Notes: a model not told the origin generated them from the letters alone. Shown: positions 47,385 through 56,966, counted from the first letter of the stretch. The stretch is 64,000 nt of DNA from Yinghuangia elevatio (GCF_040649515.1 NZ_JBEZFP010000016.1:1-64000), one strand, 5' to 3'. Translations and numbers: made by a program.

Positions 47385-49148
47385 ATGAGCGCCACGACCC
47401 GTCGCCGCGGGCCGTACCCGTTCAGCGAACTCCACGTGCTCCTGGGCCTCGTGGTCGTCGCTTTCCTCGGCTGCGGGGTGGTCTGGCTGGGTGCCTACCT
47501 GGCCACGCCGGCGGGTGCGCCGAAGCCGCCCGCGTCGCCCATCACGATGATCTGGCACCTGCGCAACGGCCGTTACACGTGGCCCGGGGCCAAGGCCACC
47601 TTGTACGCGTCCCTGCTCGGCGCGGCCTTCCTCAGCTCGGCGCTGATGGTGGGGGTGTCGGTCCTGCTCCGCAAGCGTCGCCGGGTCAAGATCGACCGCG
47701 CGATCCCGTACTTGGCCAGGCCGCGGGACCTGATGGCCACCACCACGCGGGGCGTACGCGAGACCGCCGACAAGATCGGCTACGGGCATGTGGACCCTCC
47801 CGGTGTCGCGGTGGGCCGCCTCGTGCGCGGCGGCCAAATGCTGTGGGGTTCCTGGGAGGACATGCACGTCGACATCTGGGGACCGCGTACCGGGAAGACC
47901 TCGGCGCGGGCCATCCCCAACATCGTGGCGGCCCCCGGCGCCGTCGTCGTGACGTCCAACAAGCGCGACGTCGTCGACGCCACCCGGAACTCGCGGGCCC
48001 GCCGCGGGCGCGTGTGGGTTTTCGACCCGCAGAACCAGGCCAACGAGCCGCCGTCCTGGTACTGGGACCCGCTGGAGTACGTGAACGGCAAGATCACCCT
48101 CGCGGTGAAGACGGCGAGCCGCATCGCGTCCATCAACCGCGCCGAACACGTGCGCAGCGACGCGTACTTCGAGCCCGCCGCGGAGGAGCTGCTGGCGAAC
48201 CTGCTGCTCGCCGCGTCGCTGGACGGACGGGTGATCACCGCCGTCTACACCTGGCTCACCCGGCCCGCGGACGACGCCCCGGTACGCATCCTGCGCGCGC
48301 ACGGCCACACGCTCTCGGCCGACTCGGTGCTGGCGATCGTGAGTTCGCCCGAGCGGCAGCGCGCGGGCGTGTACGGCACCGCCGCGCAGATGGCGTCGTT
48401 CCTGACCGCACCGAGCATGACCGAGTGGGTGACACCCGGCAGCGACCCCAGCCGACCCCGGTTCCGCTACAAGGAGTTCGTGCGCGACGCGACCGACAGC
48501 CTGTACCTGCTGTCGGAGGAGACGAACAAGATGGCGGCGCCGCTGATCACCGTCTTCACCGCCGCGCTGGCCGAAGAGGCGGAGAACCAGGGCACCGCCG
48601 GGCCCGGCGGCCGACTGCCGACCCCCATGCTTTTCGTCCTCGACGAGGCCGCGAACGTCTGCCCGTGGAAGGCCCTGCCCGACAAGTACTCGCACTTCGG
48701 ATCGCGCGGCATTGTGATGATGACCATCCTCCAGTCGTGGGCCCAAGGGGTGTCCGCGTGGGGCGAGACCGGCATGGCGAAGCTGTGGGGCGCCGCCAAC
48801 GTGCGCGTGTACGGCGGCGGCGTACTTGACACCAAGTTCCTCGCCGATCTGTCTTCCGCCTCCGGGGTGTTCGAGCCGCACACCGTCGGCGTCAGCTACT
48901 CCACCAGCGACGTCTGGAAGCGCAACATCAGCACCGGGTCCCGCTCCGAACCGGTGCTGGACGTCCCCGACCTGGCGTCGCTGCCGCGCGGACGCGCGTT
49001 CGTGCAGGTCAGCGGAAGCCCGCCCGCTCTTGTGCGGACCGTGCCGTGGTGGGACGGCGACCACGCCACGGAGATCCGCGCATCGCTCTTGGAACACGGG
49101 CCGGCGCCTCGCACCGAGGCGGTTCCCGGGAAGGCGAGTGCCGCATGA
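47385..49148 (+). CDS. VirD4/TraG-like coupling ATPase
   Basis: A 587-residue type IV coupling protein. Two N-terminal membrane helices (about 15-40 and 70-95) are followed by a RecA-like ATPase with Walker A GPRTGKT at 166-172 and Walker B FVLDEAAN near residue 415. Such proteins recruit substrates to the channel and pump them through. GGAAGGA lies 7 nt before the ATG at 47385. Its stop overlaps the DUF4913 start (ATGA). The presence of both VirD4- and VirB4-like motors supports a real type IV-type machine and not the single-protein TraB/FtsK plasmid transfer usual in Streptomyces. Confidence 0.92.
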   Translation: MSATTRRRGPYPFSELHVLLGLVVVAFLGCGVVWLGAYLATPAGAPKPPASPITMIWHLRNGRYTWPGAKATLYASLLGAAFLSSALMVGVSVLLRKRRRVKIDRAIPYLARPRDLMATTTRGVRETADKIGYGHVDPPGVAVGRLVRGGQMLWGSWEDMHVDIWGPRTGKTSARAIPNIVAAPGAVVVTSNKRDVVDATRNSRARRGRVWVFDPQNQANEPPSWYWDPLEYVNGKITLAVKTASRIASINRAEHVRSDAYFEPAAEELLANLLLAASLDGRVITAVYTWLTRPADDAPVRILRAHGHTLSADSVLAIVSSPERQRAGVYGTAAQMASFLTAPSMTEWVTPGSDPSRPRFRYKEFVRDATDSLYLLSEETNKMAAPLITVFTAALAEEAENQGTAGPGGRLPTPMLFVLDEAANVCPWKALPDKYSHFGSRGIVMMTILQSWAQGVSAWGETGMAKLWGAANVRVYGGGVLDTKFLADLSSASGVFEPHTVGVSYSTSDVWKRNISTGSRSEPVLDVPDLASLPRGRAFVQVSGSPPALVRTVPWWDGDHATEIRASLLEHGPAPRTEAVPGKASAA

Positions 49149-49609
49149 TCCTGGTAGCCGAACCGGCGGACCCGGAACCGGCTTTCGACTCGTTGGAGGC
49201 GTTCGTACGCGACTACCTCGCGGAGGTCCTGCGCAGAAGGCTCAACCGGGCCACCGCCATCTGGTGCCCTGCCTGGTGGAAGCACCCGGAGGCGATCGCC
49301 CGGCTGTCCGTGTTGTGGCGCTCGTTCGAGCACATGCGCGGGGATCCGGCCGTGGGCCTGTCGCGTTGGTGGCTGGACCACGCGGACCCGCACATGCGCC
49401 AGTTGATGGACCCGACGTACGGGCCCTTCGCCGCCTGCGACCCGGAGAGCGGCCACGGCGAATTCCCGCCCGAACCCCTGCCGTTGCTGCCCGCACCGCC
49501 GGAGGTCGCGGAGCACCCCATGCTCAATGTGCTGCCGTCGCCGGCCGGGCGCGCGGCCGGATCCACCACCAAGGGGCCCACGACCACGGGCCTGGCTTCA
49601 GCCGACTGA
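49145..49609 (+). CDS. DUF4913 protein
   Basis: A 154-residue protein. The conserved part reads WCPAWWKHPEAIARLSVLWR, then SRWWLDHADPHMRQLMDP and GPF, the signature of DUF4913. The family is small, tryptophan-rich, and found in actinobacterial conjugative or integrative elements next to coupling proteins. The ATG overlaps the VirD4 stop. The C-terminal 40 residues are low-complexity. The function is not established; position suggests an accessory to substrate recruitment. The convergent gap after it (49610-49723) holds CCTGCCTGG repeats and a CCGACCGGTCGG palindrome. Confidence 0.85.
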   Translation: MILVAEPADPEPAFDSLEAFVRDYLAEVLRRRLNRATAIWCPAWWKHPEAIARLSVLWRSFEHMRGDPAVGLSRWWLDHADPHMRQLMDPTYGPFAACDPESGHGEFPPEPLPLLPAPPEVAEHPMLNVLPSPAGRAAGSTTKGPTTTGLASAD

Positions 49610-49723
49610 CCTGCCTGGCCTGCCTGGCCTGCCGGCCTGGTCCAACTGTTCCGAGTACTCCGAGTGATCCGACCGGTCGGTCGGTCCGGCGCGTGATGCG
49701 GCCGCGGGGCCGGGACCCGTGTG

Positions 49724-50599
49724 CTAGAGCAGCCGGTCCCGGGTCTGCTCCAGCCTCGCCCGGGCGACGTGGGCGCGCGGGGAATCGGTGATGCCCAATG
49801 TCTGGTAGGCGGCGACGAGTTCGCATCCGAGGCCGAACGCCTGATCCGGGTCGTCGACGTGGCCCCAGCTGTAGTGCGCACATTCGGTGAGGCCCAGGAC
49901 CCACCCGTCCACCGCGGTGCGCAGCCGGAACCAGGCGAGTGCCGCATCCGTGTACAGGCGGGTGGCGCGTACGGCATCGCCTTCGAGGAACGCCAGATAC
50001 GCCCGGATCTCGCCGAGGGCGACGGCCTCCTCGGCATCGGCGTCCGGCTGGAGCTCCGCCAGCAGGCGGAGCGCCGCGGGGTGGTCGCCCGACTCCGCGA
50101 GACCGCGTACCTGGTCGAGGACCTGTACGTGGTGCACGCCCGGCCGAGGCAGCGACGGGTCTCCGGTGACCTCGGACGGGTGGGCGACGGCCCGGACCGG
50201 GCCGGCCGAGCCTGCGCTCGCGGGCACGAACTCCGGTTCGTGTCGCGGAGGTTCCGCGTATGCCGCCGGCGGCCTCGGGAGTTCTTCGGTAACCGTGCTC
50301 CTGCGCCGCCGCAGCAGGCCGCGCCGCTCGGAGGCGGCCGGTACGGGCGGCCCCGCCTCGGTGACCGCTCCGGTGGGATCGACGATGAGCGGGAACAGCG
50401 TCCCGTCGGCCTCCCGGGCATCGACGCGGACCGGACGCCCGAGCCCTTGCGCGGCGTGGGCGGCCCGGCTCATCGCGGCGTCCCTGGCATCCTCGCCGGG
50501 ACCGTGGACGACGGGTTGGCCGTCCACCTCGGCACGCCCGTCGGGCGACATCCGGATCGTCACCACCGGCCAGTCGGGGACGGCCGTTTCGTCGATCAT
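49724..50599 (-). CDS. Helical TPR-like protein, 291 aa
   Basis: A 291-residue soluble protein. The first 75 residues are a small alpha/beta region (PVVTIRMSPDGRAEVDGQPV), then a Pro/Arg-rich linker. Residues 150-290 are helical and TPR-like (DQVRGLAESGDHPAALRLLA, then EGDAVRATRLYTDAALAWFR). GGGAG lies 7 nt before the ATG at 50599. It follows the LuxR and membrane-protein genes in the same direction, with an 80-bp gap. No family name was recognised; a role as an adaptor for the regulatory proteins upstream is a guess. Confidence 0.72.
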   Translation of the reverse strand: MIDETAVPDWPVVTIRMSPDGRAEVDGQPVVHGPGEDARDAAMSRAAHAAQGLGRPVRVDAREADGTLFPLIVDPTGAVTEAGPPVPAASERRGLLRRRRSTVTEELPRPPAAYAEPPRHEPEFVPASAGSAGPVRAVAHPSEVTGDPSLPRPGVHHVQVLDQVRGLAESGDHPAALRLLAELQPDADAEEAVALGEIRAYLAFLEGDAVRATRLYTDAALAWFRLRTAVDGWVLGLTECAHYSWGHVDDPDQAFGLGCELVAAYQTLGITDSPRAHVARARLEQTRDRLL

Positions 50600-50679
50600 C
50601 CAAGGGCTCCCGTCGGCATCGCGGGCTGGCAGAGGTGGGGCGGGCGGGACTTGCCGTCGCAACGGACCGCCGACAGGCG

Positions 50680-51714
50680 TCAGCGGCAGACCGGGTCGGC
50701 GCGTATGGGCGTGACTCCCGTCGGGCCGCGGACGAGTGTCGCCACGACGACGCACCCGTCGCGGGTCATGGGCGGGGCGGCGAAGACGGCCGAGGTCTCC
50801 CCCGCGGACACCAAACGGTGTTCCAGGACGGCGCCTTCGCGGCTCTGCGCGACGACCATGAAGCCCACCGCCTCGCCGGCTCGCTCGGGTGGCTGCCAGG
50901 TGACCTGGACCTTGTTCTCGAAGCCGCTGAGGGCCAGGGTCCGGGGCATGTACGCGGACGCCGGCCCGGGCGGTGCCCCGGCGGGCGGCGGTTGCGCGGC
51001 CGACTGCGGGGGGCCGTTCGGGCGCTTCGCGGTCTTCTCCCCGTCGCTGCCGAGCACGAGGGCGGCGGCCACCACGGCGGCGACGGCGGCGACGCCGCCG
51101 AGGATCCAGAGGAAGCGGCGGCCGCTCGACGAGTACACCGGCGGATCTTCGGCACCGTCGAAGGCCCACGCGAACGACCGCTCGGCCTCCGCGGGTGCCG
51201 GGCCGCCGCCCCTGCCGTCGTCGCCCGGGTCGAGGTGATCGGGGCGTTCGGGGCCGTCGCTTCGCGGGGTCCCGGCCCAGTAGGGCGGATTGCTCGGCGC
51301 AGCGGTGGACCGTCCGCCGTCGGACCACCACAGCGGGATCCGGAGGGACACCTCGGCCGGTACGGCGTCGAGGTCCGGCGGCGCTGCCGCATCGCCCGGC
51401 GGTGGCGGCTCGCCCGGTTGTCGCGGCTCGACCGGCAGTTGAGCCTCGACCGACGGGTCCGGTTCAGCCGCCGGGCCGACCTGGTGCGGCGATTCCGCCT
51501 CGGCCCCGACTGCCGCCACGAGCGCCGAACCCAACTCGGGTGCCGACTCGGGTCCCCGATCTTGTCCCGGATCGAGCGCCGGATCGAGCGCCGGATCGAG
51601 TCCCGGGTCCGGCGGCGGCACCAACCGTCCCGCGGACCGGCGCCCCGCCGGCCCGCGCTTCTCCAGCGACACGTCGACCCGTACGTGCCCCTCCGGCTCG
51701 TCCCACGGCGTCAC
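50680..51714 (-). CDS. Membrane-anchored protein with FN3-like outer domain
   Basis: A 344-residue protein. About 195 residues of acidic, proline-rich, disordered cytosolic region include a DPALDPALDPG repeat. One membrane helix follows (about 205-227, LWILGGVAAVAAVVAAALVL). The C-terminal domain of about 90 residues has strands like a fibronectin type III fold (LALSGFENKVQVTWQPPE). The GTG at 51714 overlaps the stop of the LuxR regulator (GTGA), so the two are made together. This arrangement suggests a membrane sensor or anchor that works with the regulator. Topology is inferred from the single helix. Confidence 0.75.
   Translation of the reverse strand: MTPWDEPEGHVRVDVSLEKRGPAGRRSAGRLVPPPDPGLDPALDPALDPGQDRGPESAPELGSALVAAVGAEAESPHQVGPAAEPDPSVEAQLPVEPRQPGEPPPPGDAAAPPDLDAVPAEVSLRIPLWWSDGGRSTAAPSNPPYWAGTPRSDGPERPDHLDPGDDGRGGGPAPAEAERSFAWAFDGAEDPPVYSSSGRRFLWILGGVAAVAAVVAAALVLGSDGEKTAKRPNGPPQSAAQPPPAGAPPGPASAYMPRTLALSGFENKVQVTWQPPERAGEAVGFMVVAQSREGAVLEHRLVSAGETSAVFAAPPMTRDGCVVVATLVRGPTGVTPIRADPVCR
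51567..51602. repeat. 12-bp tandem repeat in the FN3-like gene
   Basis: Three copies of CCGGATCGAGCG (the last ending TC) in phase with the frame encode the DPALDPALDPG repeat of the cytosolic region. The repeat keeps the reading frame, so copy-number change would lengthen or shorten the linker. Confidence 0.8.
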
Positions 51715-54497
51715 GTCGGCGGTACCGCCCGCAACTGAGCCGCCAGTTCGGTGCGGTTGGCCACACCGACCTTGGCGTACACCCGCGACAGGTGCACCTT
51801 GACCGTCGCGCGCGCGATGACCAGGCGCTCCGCGATCGCGGGGTTGAGCAACCCGTCCGCGGCCAGCCGGGCGACGGCGGTCTCGGTCGCGGTGAGGCTC
51901 GCCCATCCGCGGTCGGCCCGGACGCGCTTGCCGCGCGTACGGCGGAGGTATCCCGCGACGTCGTCGAGCGTCATGCCGGCGCCTTGCGCGTACGCGGCCT
52001 CGCGCTCGGACGCGTCCAGCGCCGTGTCGATCGCCCCGCGCACCGCCGCGTAGGCGGCCTGGCGGTACGGCTCCCGCACGGCACCGCCCGAGGCGTCCGC
52101 GGCCGCGACGAGGCACGCGGCCTGCGCCGGACGTCCGCGGGCCACCGCGATCTCGCCGAGGAGGTCCAGCGCGGCGACGGCATGTGCCGGCATCCGCGCC
52201 GCGAGGCCGATGCCGAACGCCTCCCGGGCACGCATCTCCGCGCTGCCCGCGTCGCCCGCGGCCAGGTCCGCGTGTGCCGTGCCCAGCGTCGCGGTGGCCT
52301 CGGCCACCCGGTTTCCCAGGTCCCGAGCCAGGATCCGGATGCCCTCGGCGTGGCGCCGGGCGGCCGCGGTGTCCCCTTCGGCGAGTGCCGCGCGCATCAG
52401 GATCTCCAGGCCCCGCCAGGCCAGGGCCGCGCTGCCACCGCGCTCGCGCTCGTACAGTTGCATGCCGGTGGCACGGGCGGCGGCAGTGTCCCCCGCGGCG
52501 AGTTCGGCGCACCCTCGGGCGTGCAGGAGTACGCCGACACCCCACGGCACCGGTTCGCTCTCGCAGCGGGCCAGTTCGGCGGCGACGAGGGCCGCCGCGC
52601 GTTCCGGGTCGCCTTCGTCGACCGCGGTGAGCGCGAGGATCTGGACCGCGCCGTTGTGGCAGAAGGTGCGTACGTCGCAGCCGCCTCGCCCCGGTGTGTC
52701 CCCGCCGGTCAGTTCGAGCACCCGCTCGGCCGACGCCCTTGCCCTGGCCGGGTCGTGCCGTGCCCTGGCCTCGTGGGCCTGGCACCACAGCGTGAGCGCT
52801 TCGATGTAGTCGAAGCCGAAGATGTAGGCGAGGCTGGCACTTTCCTCGGCGGCCTCGCGCATGGCCGTGTAGTCCTCCTGCCACATCAGACTGAGCGTCA
52901 GGTTGACGAGCGCGTCCCCGAGGACGACCGGGTCGTACGATCGGCGGGCCAGGTCGACGGCCTCGCGCATCACCGTCTGCGCCTCACGGGCGCACGTGGC
53001 GGCCAAGCTGCTGCCGAGCCGGACCAGTGCGTGCGCCCGGGCCCGGGTGTCACCGGTCAGGCTCGCGGAATCCACCGCGGCGACCGCGTACGCGTGGGCG
53101 TCCGAGACGTTGCCGAGCCAGAAGAGCAGCGCCGATTGGTTCGCCAGCACGACGGCGCGCGCCGGATGCGGCGTGCCGGGCGCGGCCTCGAGGGCGCGGG
53201 CCGACGCCTCGGCCGCGATCGTGAGGCGGCCGGTGACGCGCCAGTAGAAGCCGAGCGCGGCGGCGAGGCGCAGCGCGTCCTCCGGGTGGTGTGCGCAGGC
53301 GTGTTCCAGGGCGGCGTGGAAGTTGGCGGAGGCGTCCTCGAGTTCCTCGCGCCCCTGGAAGTCCAGGACCCACTGTGCGGCGTCGGCGCGCTCGGCCAGC
53401 TCGACGTAGTAGCGCAGATGGCGGTCGGCGGACGGGACGCCCGCGACGGGGTGCACGGCCGGGTCGTGCGCGGAGTACACCTGCTCGCGCGCGTAGTCGC
53501 GGATCGGCAGCAGCATGCGGAACCGTTCGCCGAGGGGCGTCTCGCGGCGTACGACCAGAGACTTGGCGACGAGGGCGCGCAGGTGGCCCGGTACCGCCTC
53601 GGGGGGCAGGTCGTCGTCCGCACAGACGGCGATCGCGGCCTCTTCCGACCACTGGCCCCGGAACTGCGACAGACGCCGGAACAGCACCCGCTCGGGGATC
53701 GACAGCAGTGAGTAGCTCCAGTCGAGTGATGTGCTCATGGTGCGGTGCCGGGCGTCGCCGCCGCGGCGGGTGGCGGAGAGCATGTGCAGGTTGAGGCCGT
53801 CGGCGATCTCGTGGACGGTGAGCATGCGGGCGCGCGCGGCGGCCAGTTCGATCGCGAGCGGGATGCCGTCCACCGCGCGCACGATGCGGCGTACGTCACC
53901 GACCACGGAGGGTGAGACGTCCAGCGTGCGGCGGACCAGGCGCGCGCGGTCGATGAACAGGCGGACCGCCTGGTTGTCGTGGCCGCCCGCACCCTCTGCC
54001 TCGGAGTCCACCGCGAGCGGTTCGACGTGCCGCACGGTCTCGCCCTCGGCCCGCAGCGGTTCCCGGCCCGTGGCGATGATCCGCACGCCGGGGCAGTCGG
54101 TGAGCAGTGACTCGGCGACCCGGCGTGCCTCGGCGGTCAGGTGCTCGCAGTTGTCGAGGACCACGAGGACCTCGCGGTCGCCCAGGAGTTCGGTGAACGA
54201 CCTGGGCGGCAGGCCGCGCGCCTCGGCGCCACGCGTGGCCGCTCTCAGGACCGCGTCCTCCAGGCGGCCGTGCGAGCAGATCGGGGCGAGGTCGACCAGG
54301 ACGACCTCCTGGCCGCGGTCGGCGCGCAGCCGGGCGACGCGCATCGCCAACCGCGTCTTGCCGATGCCGCCGGGGCCGACGAGGCTGACCAGTCGCGCTC
54401 CGTTCGCGAACACCCGGGCGATGTCCGCCAGTTCCCGTCGGCGTCCGACGAAGCTGGTGGCGGAGTCCCGGTGCCGTAGTACTCGGTCCCCGTTCAC
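51711..54497 (-). CDS. Large NB-ARC/TPR LuxR-family regulator
   Basis: A 928-residue regulator. Residues 15-330 are an NB-ARC-type ATPase with Walker A GPGGIGKT near 40-47 and a VVLDNCEHL Walker B-like strand. Residues 370-840 are TPR-like helices. Residues 865-925 are a LuxR helix-turn-helix (LTATETAVARLAADGLLNPA, then VKVHLSRVYAKVGVANRTEL). Such proteins couple nucleotide-driven oligomerisation to promoter activation, often of secondary-metabolite or element genes. GGAG lies 5 nt before the GTG at 54497. It is coupled to the membrane-anchored FN3-like gene and divergent from the Xre-like regulator. The signal is unknown. Confidence 0.92.
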   Translation of the reverse strand: MNGDRVLRHRDSATSFVGRRRELADIARVFANGARLVSLVGPGGIGKTRLAMRVARLRADRGQEVVLVDLAPICSHGRLEDAVLRAATRGAEARGLPPRSFTELLGDREVLVVLDNCEHLTAEARRVAESLLTDCPGVRIIATGREPLRAEGETVRHVEPLAVDSEAEGAGGHDNQAVRLFIDRARLVRRTLDVSPSVVGDVRRIVRAVDGIPLAIELAAARARMLTVHEIADGLNLHMLSATRRGGDARHRTMSTSLDWSYSLLSIPERVLFRRLSQFRGQWSEEAAIAVCADDDLPPEAVPGHLRALVAKSLVVRRETPLGERFRMLLPIRDYAREQVYSAHDPAVHPVAGVPSADRHLRYYVELAERADAAQWVLDFQGREELEDASANFHAALEHACAHHPEDALRLAAALGFYWRVTGRLTIAAEASARALEAAPGTPHPARAVVLANQSALLFWLGNVSDAHAYAVAAVDSASLTGDTRARAHALVRLGSSLAATCAREAQTVMREAVDLARRSYDPVVLGDALVNLTLSLMWQEDYTAMREAAEESASLAYIFGFDYIEALTLWCQAHEARARHDPARARASAERVLELTGGDTPGRGGCDVRTFCHNGAVQILALTAVDEGDPERAAALVAAELARCESEPVPWGVGVLLHARGCAELAAGDTAAARATGMQLYERERGGSAALAWRGLEILMRAALAEGDTAAARRHAEGIRILARDLGNRVAEATATLGTAHADLAAGDAGSAEMRAREAFGIGLAARMPAHAVAALDLLGEIAVARGRPAQAACLVAAADASGGAVREPYRQAAYAAVRGAIDTALDASEREAAYAQGAGMTLDDVAGYLRRTRGKRVRADRGWASLTATETAVARLAADGLLNPAIAERLVIARATVKVHLSRVYAKVGVANRTELAAQLRAVPPT

Positions 54498-54587
54498 GTC
54501 GGCTCCGCCGGTGCCCGGTCGAATGTGCGCCGCTGTACCGCTGTGCGTGTCGAAGTGGCCACAAGAGTCCCCGCATCCCCGTTGCGT

Positions 54588-54606
54588 CGATTCCCCTTCG
54601 GAATCG
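54588..54606. promoter_or_regulatory. Inverted repeat between divergent regulators
   Basis: CGATTCC and GGAATCG are separated by CCTTC, 91 bp upstream of the LuxR-type start and in an A/T-rich gap of 233 bp. It may be an operator for either divergent regulator, or a hairpin in the leader. Confidence 0.35.
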
Positions 54607-54730
54607 TAACGCCAATCTTCCCCCGGGATTTCTGGAAAAAGGCGCCATCATTCCGTGGGTTTACCGGGCGGTTTGCCCGAGGCGAATATCGGCGCGTATT
54701 TACACGTCCGCCGGGTGCCCGGCGCACATC

Positions 54731-55894
54731 ATGGATTCCACGCCGTACCAGGCGTGTTCGCGATGCGGCCGACGGGCCGGCGGGTTGGGGTGGGGAATGC
54801 AGGGGCGCGAGTCCGAGTACCGCATGCCGGAATGGCTGCTGGGCCGCGACGAGATGATCGAGGCGTGCGCGGCCCGGGACATCGGGGCGGTCTTCCGGCT
54901 CGCGAGGCGGCACACCGGTTGTTACAACAGCAGGCTCGCACGGCTGTGCGGGCTGACACCGAGCAGGGTGGGCGAGTACACCTCCGGGCGGTCGCACGCG
55001 CAACAGCAGCAGGTGATCGAGCGGGTCGCGGACGGCCTCGGAATTCCCGGGCACATGCTCGGCCTTGCGCCGCGTCCCTGGGAATCGGGTGACGTACCGG
55101 CGCTGCCCGCACCTCGCGTGCCCCGGATCGGCGGGGAGCCCACCGGTCCGCCGTGGCCCGGGAGCGGGGAGCACGAGGGCGCCGCGTCGGGCCACGACAC
55201 GGCCCTGGCGGACGCGTTCGACGTCGGCTTCGCGGAGAACGCCGAGAAGGTCGTCGAACTCAGCACCGAAGTCGCCCTGGACATCGCGGTCGGCGGCCAC
55301 GCCCGCGTCCTGTACCGGCACGTGCTGCTCAACCTCGGTGAACGGCCCATGGCCAGGTTCGCGCGGCAGGTGTGGTTCGAGCAGACCTCGGGGCGCATCT
55401 CGCTGGTTCCGGTACGGTCCCCCACCGCCGGAACCGCGCCCTCGCACGCGGTGACCATCCGGCGGGTCCACGAGACGGAGACCTTCCTGAAGTTCGCGTG
55501 CCTGATCACCCCGCCGCTCGCGCCCCGGGAGTCGTTGGTCTTGCAATACCTGTGCACCGGAGGGTTGTTCGTGAACGACCATTACTGGCGGCAGGACATC
55601 GTCCGGCCGACCAAGCAGCTCCAGTTGACCGTGCGTCAACTCGGGGTCGCCACACTGCGCGGTTGCGACGTGTTGGAGGAGCAGGCCGACGGCCGGGAGG
55701 CGCCGTCGTCCTCGGGTGTGGCCTGGACGCACCGCGAGGACGGCACGGTGCTGATCACCTGCTGCCGGGCCGACCTGCACGCTCCCCGTGCGCTCACCCT
55801 CCGCTGGGACGTGGCGGCCGCGGGGCGTCCGGCGGCCGAGGGGCCCGTGGCCGCGCCCGACGGGTTGCCGATCGGTACGCCGGCCGAGGCGTAG
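54731..55894 (+). CDS. Xre-like regulator with C-terminal sensor-type domain
   Basis: A 387-residue protein. Residues 45-110 have a helix-turn-helix (RLARRHTGCYNSRLARLCGL, then TPSRVGEYTSGRS) of the kind found in Streptomyces Xre-family regulators that start near MPEWLLGRDEM. Residues 160-375 are a beta-rich domain of unknown fold. The first ATG at 54731 gives an extra Cys-containing segment; an ATG at 54824 is the more usual start by family pattern. It is divergent from the LuxR regulator. Its target is probably within this region. The C-terminal ligand or partner is unknown. Confidence 0.75.
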   Translation: MDSTPYQACSRCGRRAGGLGWGMQGRESEYRMPEWLLGRDEMIEACAARDIGAVFRLARRHTGCYNSRLARLCGLTPSRVGEYTSGRSHAQQQQVIERVADGLGIPGHMLGLAPRPWESGDVPALPAPRVPRIGGEPTGPPWPGSGEHEGAASGHDTALADAFDVGFAENAEKVVELSTEVALDIAVGGHARVLYRHVLLNLGERPMARFARQVWFEQTSGRISLVPVRSPTAGTAPSHAVTIRRVHETETFLKFACLITPPLAPRESLVLQYLCTGGLFVNDHYWRQDIVRPTKQLQLTVRQLGVATLRGCDVLEEQADGREAPSSSGVAWTHREDGTVLITCCRADLHAPRALTLRWDVAAAGRPAAEGPVAAPDGLPIGTPAEA

Positions 55895-56066
55895 GCGGTG
55901 CCGAGTCGCCGGGACGCCTGCCGGACCCGGGCAAGTCCTGGGTAACGGCCTCGGCCTCCCGGCATCGGCCCCGGCGCGCGAAAACTGGCTCGCGGCGGGG
56001 CCCGCGCATCCGGGCGGACGGCCTCCGCCGCCCGTGCGGGCCCGCCCTGTGCAAAGGACCGCCGCG

Positions 56067-56960
56067 ATGCCCTCCGCCCGTCCGAACGACCGTGACTGGA
56101 CCGCGACCAGCGACCGGGCGGTGATCGGCGTCAAGGGCGCGGGTCCGCGCTCGGAACGGGGGCAGCCCCCGACGGACGATCCGTGGCTCGGCCCGTGGGC
56201 GTACGCCGCCTGGGACTTCGCCCCGGCCGAACGCCGGCAGGCCGTCGTCCTCGGCTACCCGGTCCCGCACCTCGTGGTGTCCGGGGACCGCGTCGCCGTC
56301 GCCGGCGTGTGGACCCGGCGCCACACGCACGAACTCCGGGGAACCGGCAGCGTTCTGGCGGTCGAACTGCGGCCGGGCGCGCTCACCGCCCTGTTCGGCG
56401 ACCGGGACGCCTCGGCGCTCGTCGACCGCGTGATGCCGCTGGCGCACTGGACGGGCACCGGAGACGCCGCAGCCCTGCGCGACGCCCTAAGCGCATCGGC
56501 CGGCCCCGGAGACATGGTCGCCGTGCTCTCCGAACAACTGGCGCGATGCCGCGGCCGCGAACGCGAGCCAGTGTGGGCCCGCGACGTCCTGGAGGCGGTG
56601 CTCGCCCCCGGCCGGAACCGGCAGGTGCGCGAGGCGGCGGACCGGCACGGCCTGTCGATCCGGTCGCTGCAACGCTTGTTCCACACGCACCTCGGCACCG
56701 GGCCGAAGTCGGCGATGCGCCGCTGCCGCATCCTGGGCGCGGCCGCGGCGCTGGTGCGCGCGCCGGATCCGTGGACGCGGGTCGCCTCCCAGTTCGGCTA
56801 CTTCGACCAGCCGCACTTCATCAACGACTTCAGCCGCAGTCTGGGGGTCACCCCGGCCGCCTTCGCCGCCGAATGCCGGCGGGCCCGTACCTCGGGCGAC
56901 ACCGCCGTGCAGCGGCTTCAACCGCGCGGGCGCCCGTCGGCACCGCGTCCGGTGCCGTGA
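56067..56960 (+). CDS. AraC-family regulator
   Basis: A 297-residue regulator. The N-terminal 170 residues resemble the AraC-type sensor of the DUF6597 group. Residues 185-275 are the double helix-turn-helix, with LSIRSLQRLFHTHLGTGPKS and VASQFGYFDQPHFINDFSRS. AAAGGA lies 8 nt before the ATG at 56067; the longer frame from 55788 overlaps the previous gene and is not needed. It ends 6 bp from the convergent transglutaminase-like gene. It may control the neighbouring surface-protein operon. The ligand is unknown. Confidence 0.88.
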   Translation: MPSARPNDRDWTATSDRAVIGVKGAGPRSERGQPPTDDPWLGPWAYAAWDFAPAERRQAVVLGYPVPHLVVSGDRVAVAGVWTRRHTHELRGTGSVLAVELRPGALTALFGDRDASALVDRVMPLAHWTGTGDAAALRDALSASAGPGDMVAVLSEQLARCRGREREPVWARDVLEAVLAPGRNRQVREAADRHGLSIRSLQRLFHTHLGTGPKSAMRRCRILGAAAALVRAPDPWTRVASQFGYFDQPHFINDFSRSLGVTPAAFAAECRRARTSGDTAVQRLQPRGRPSAPRPVP

Positions 56961-56966
56961 CCCGCC

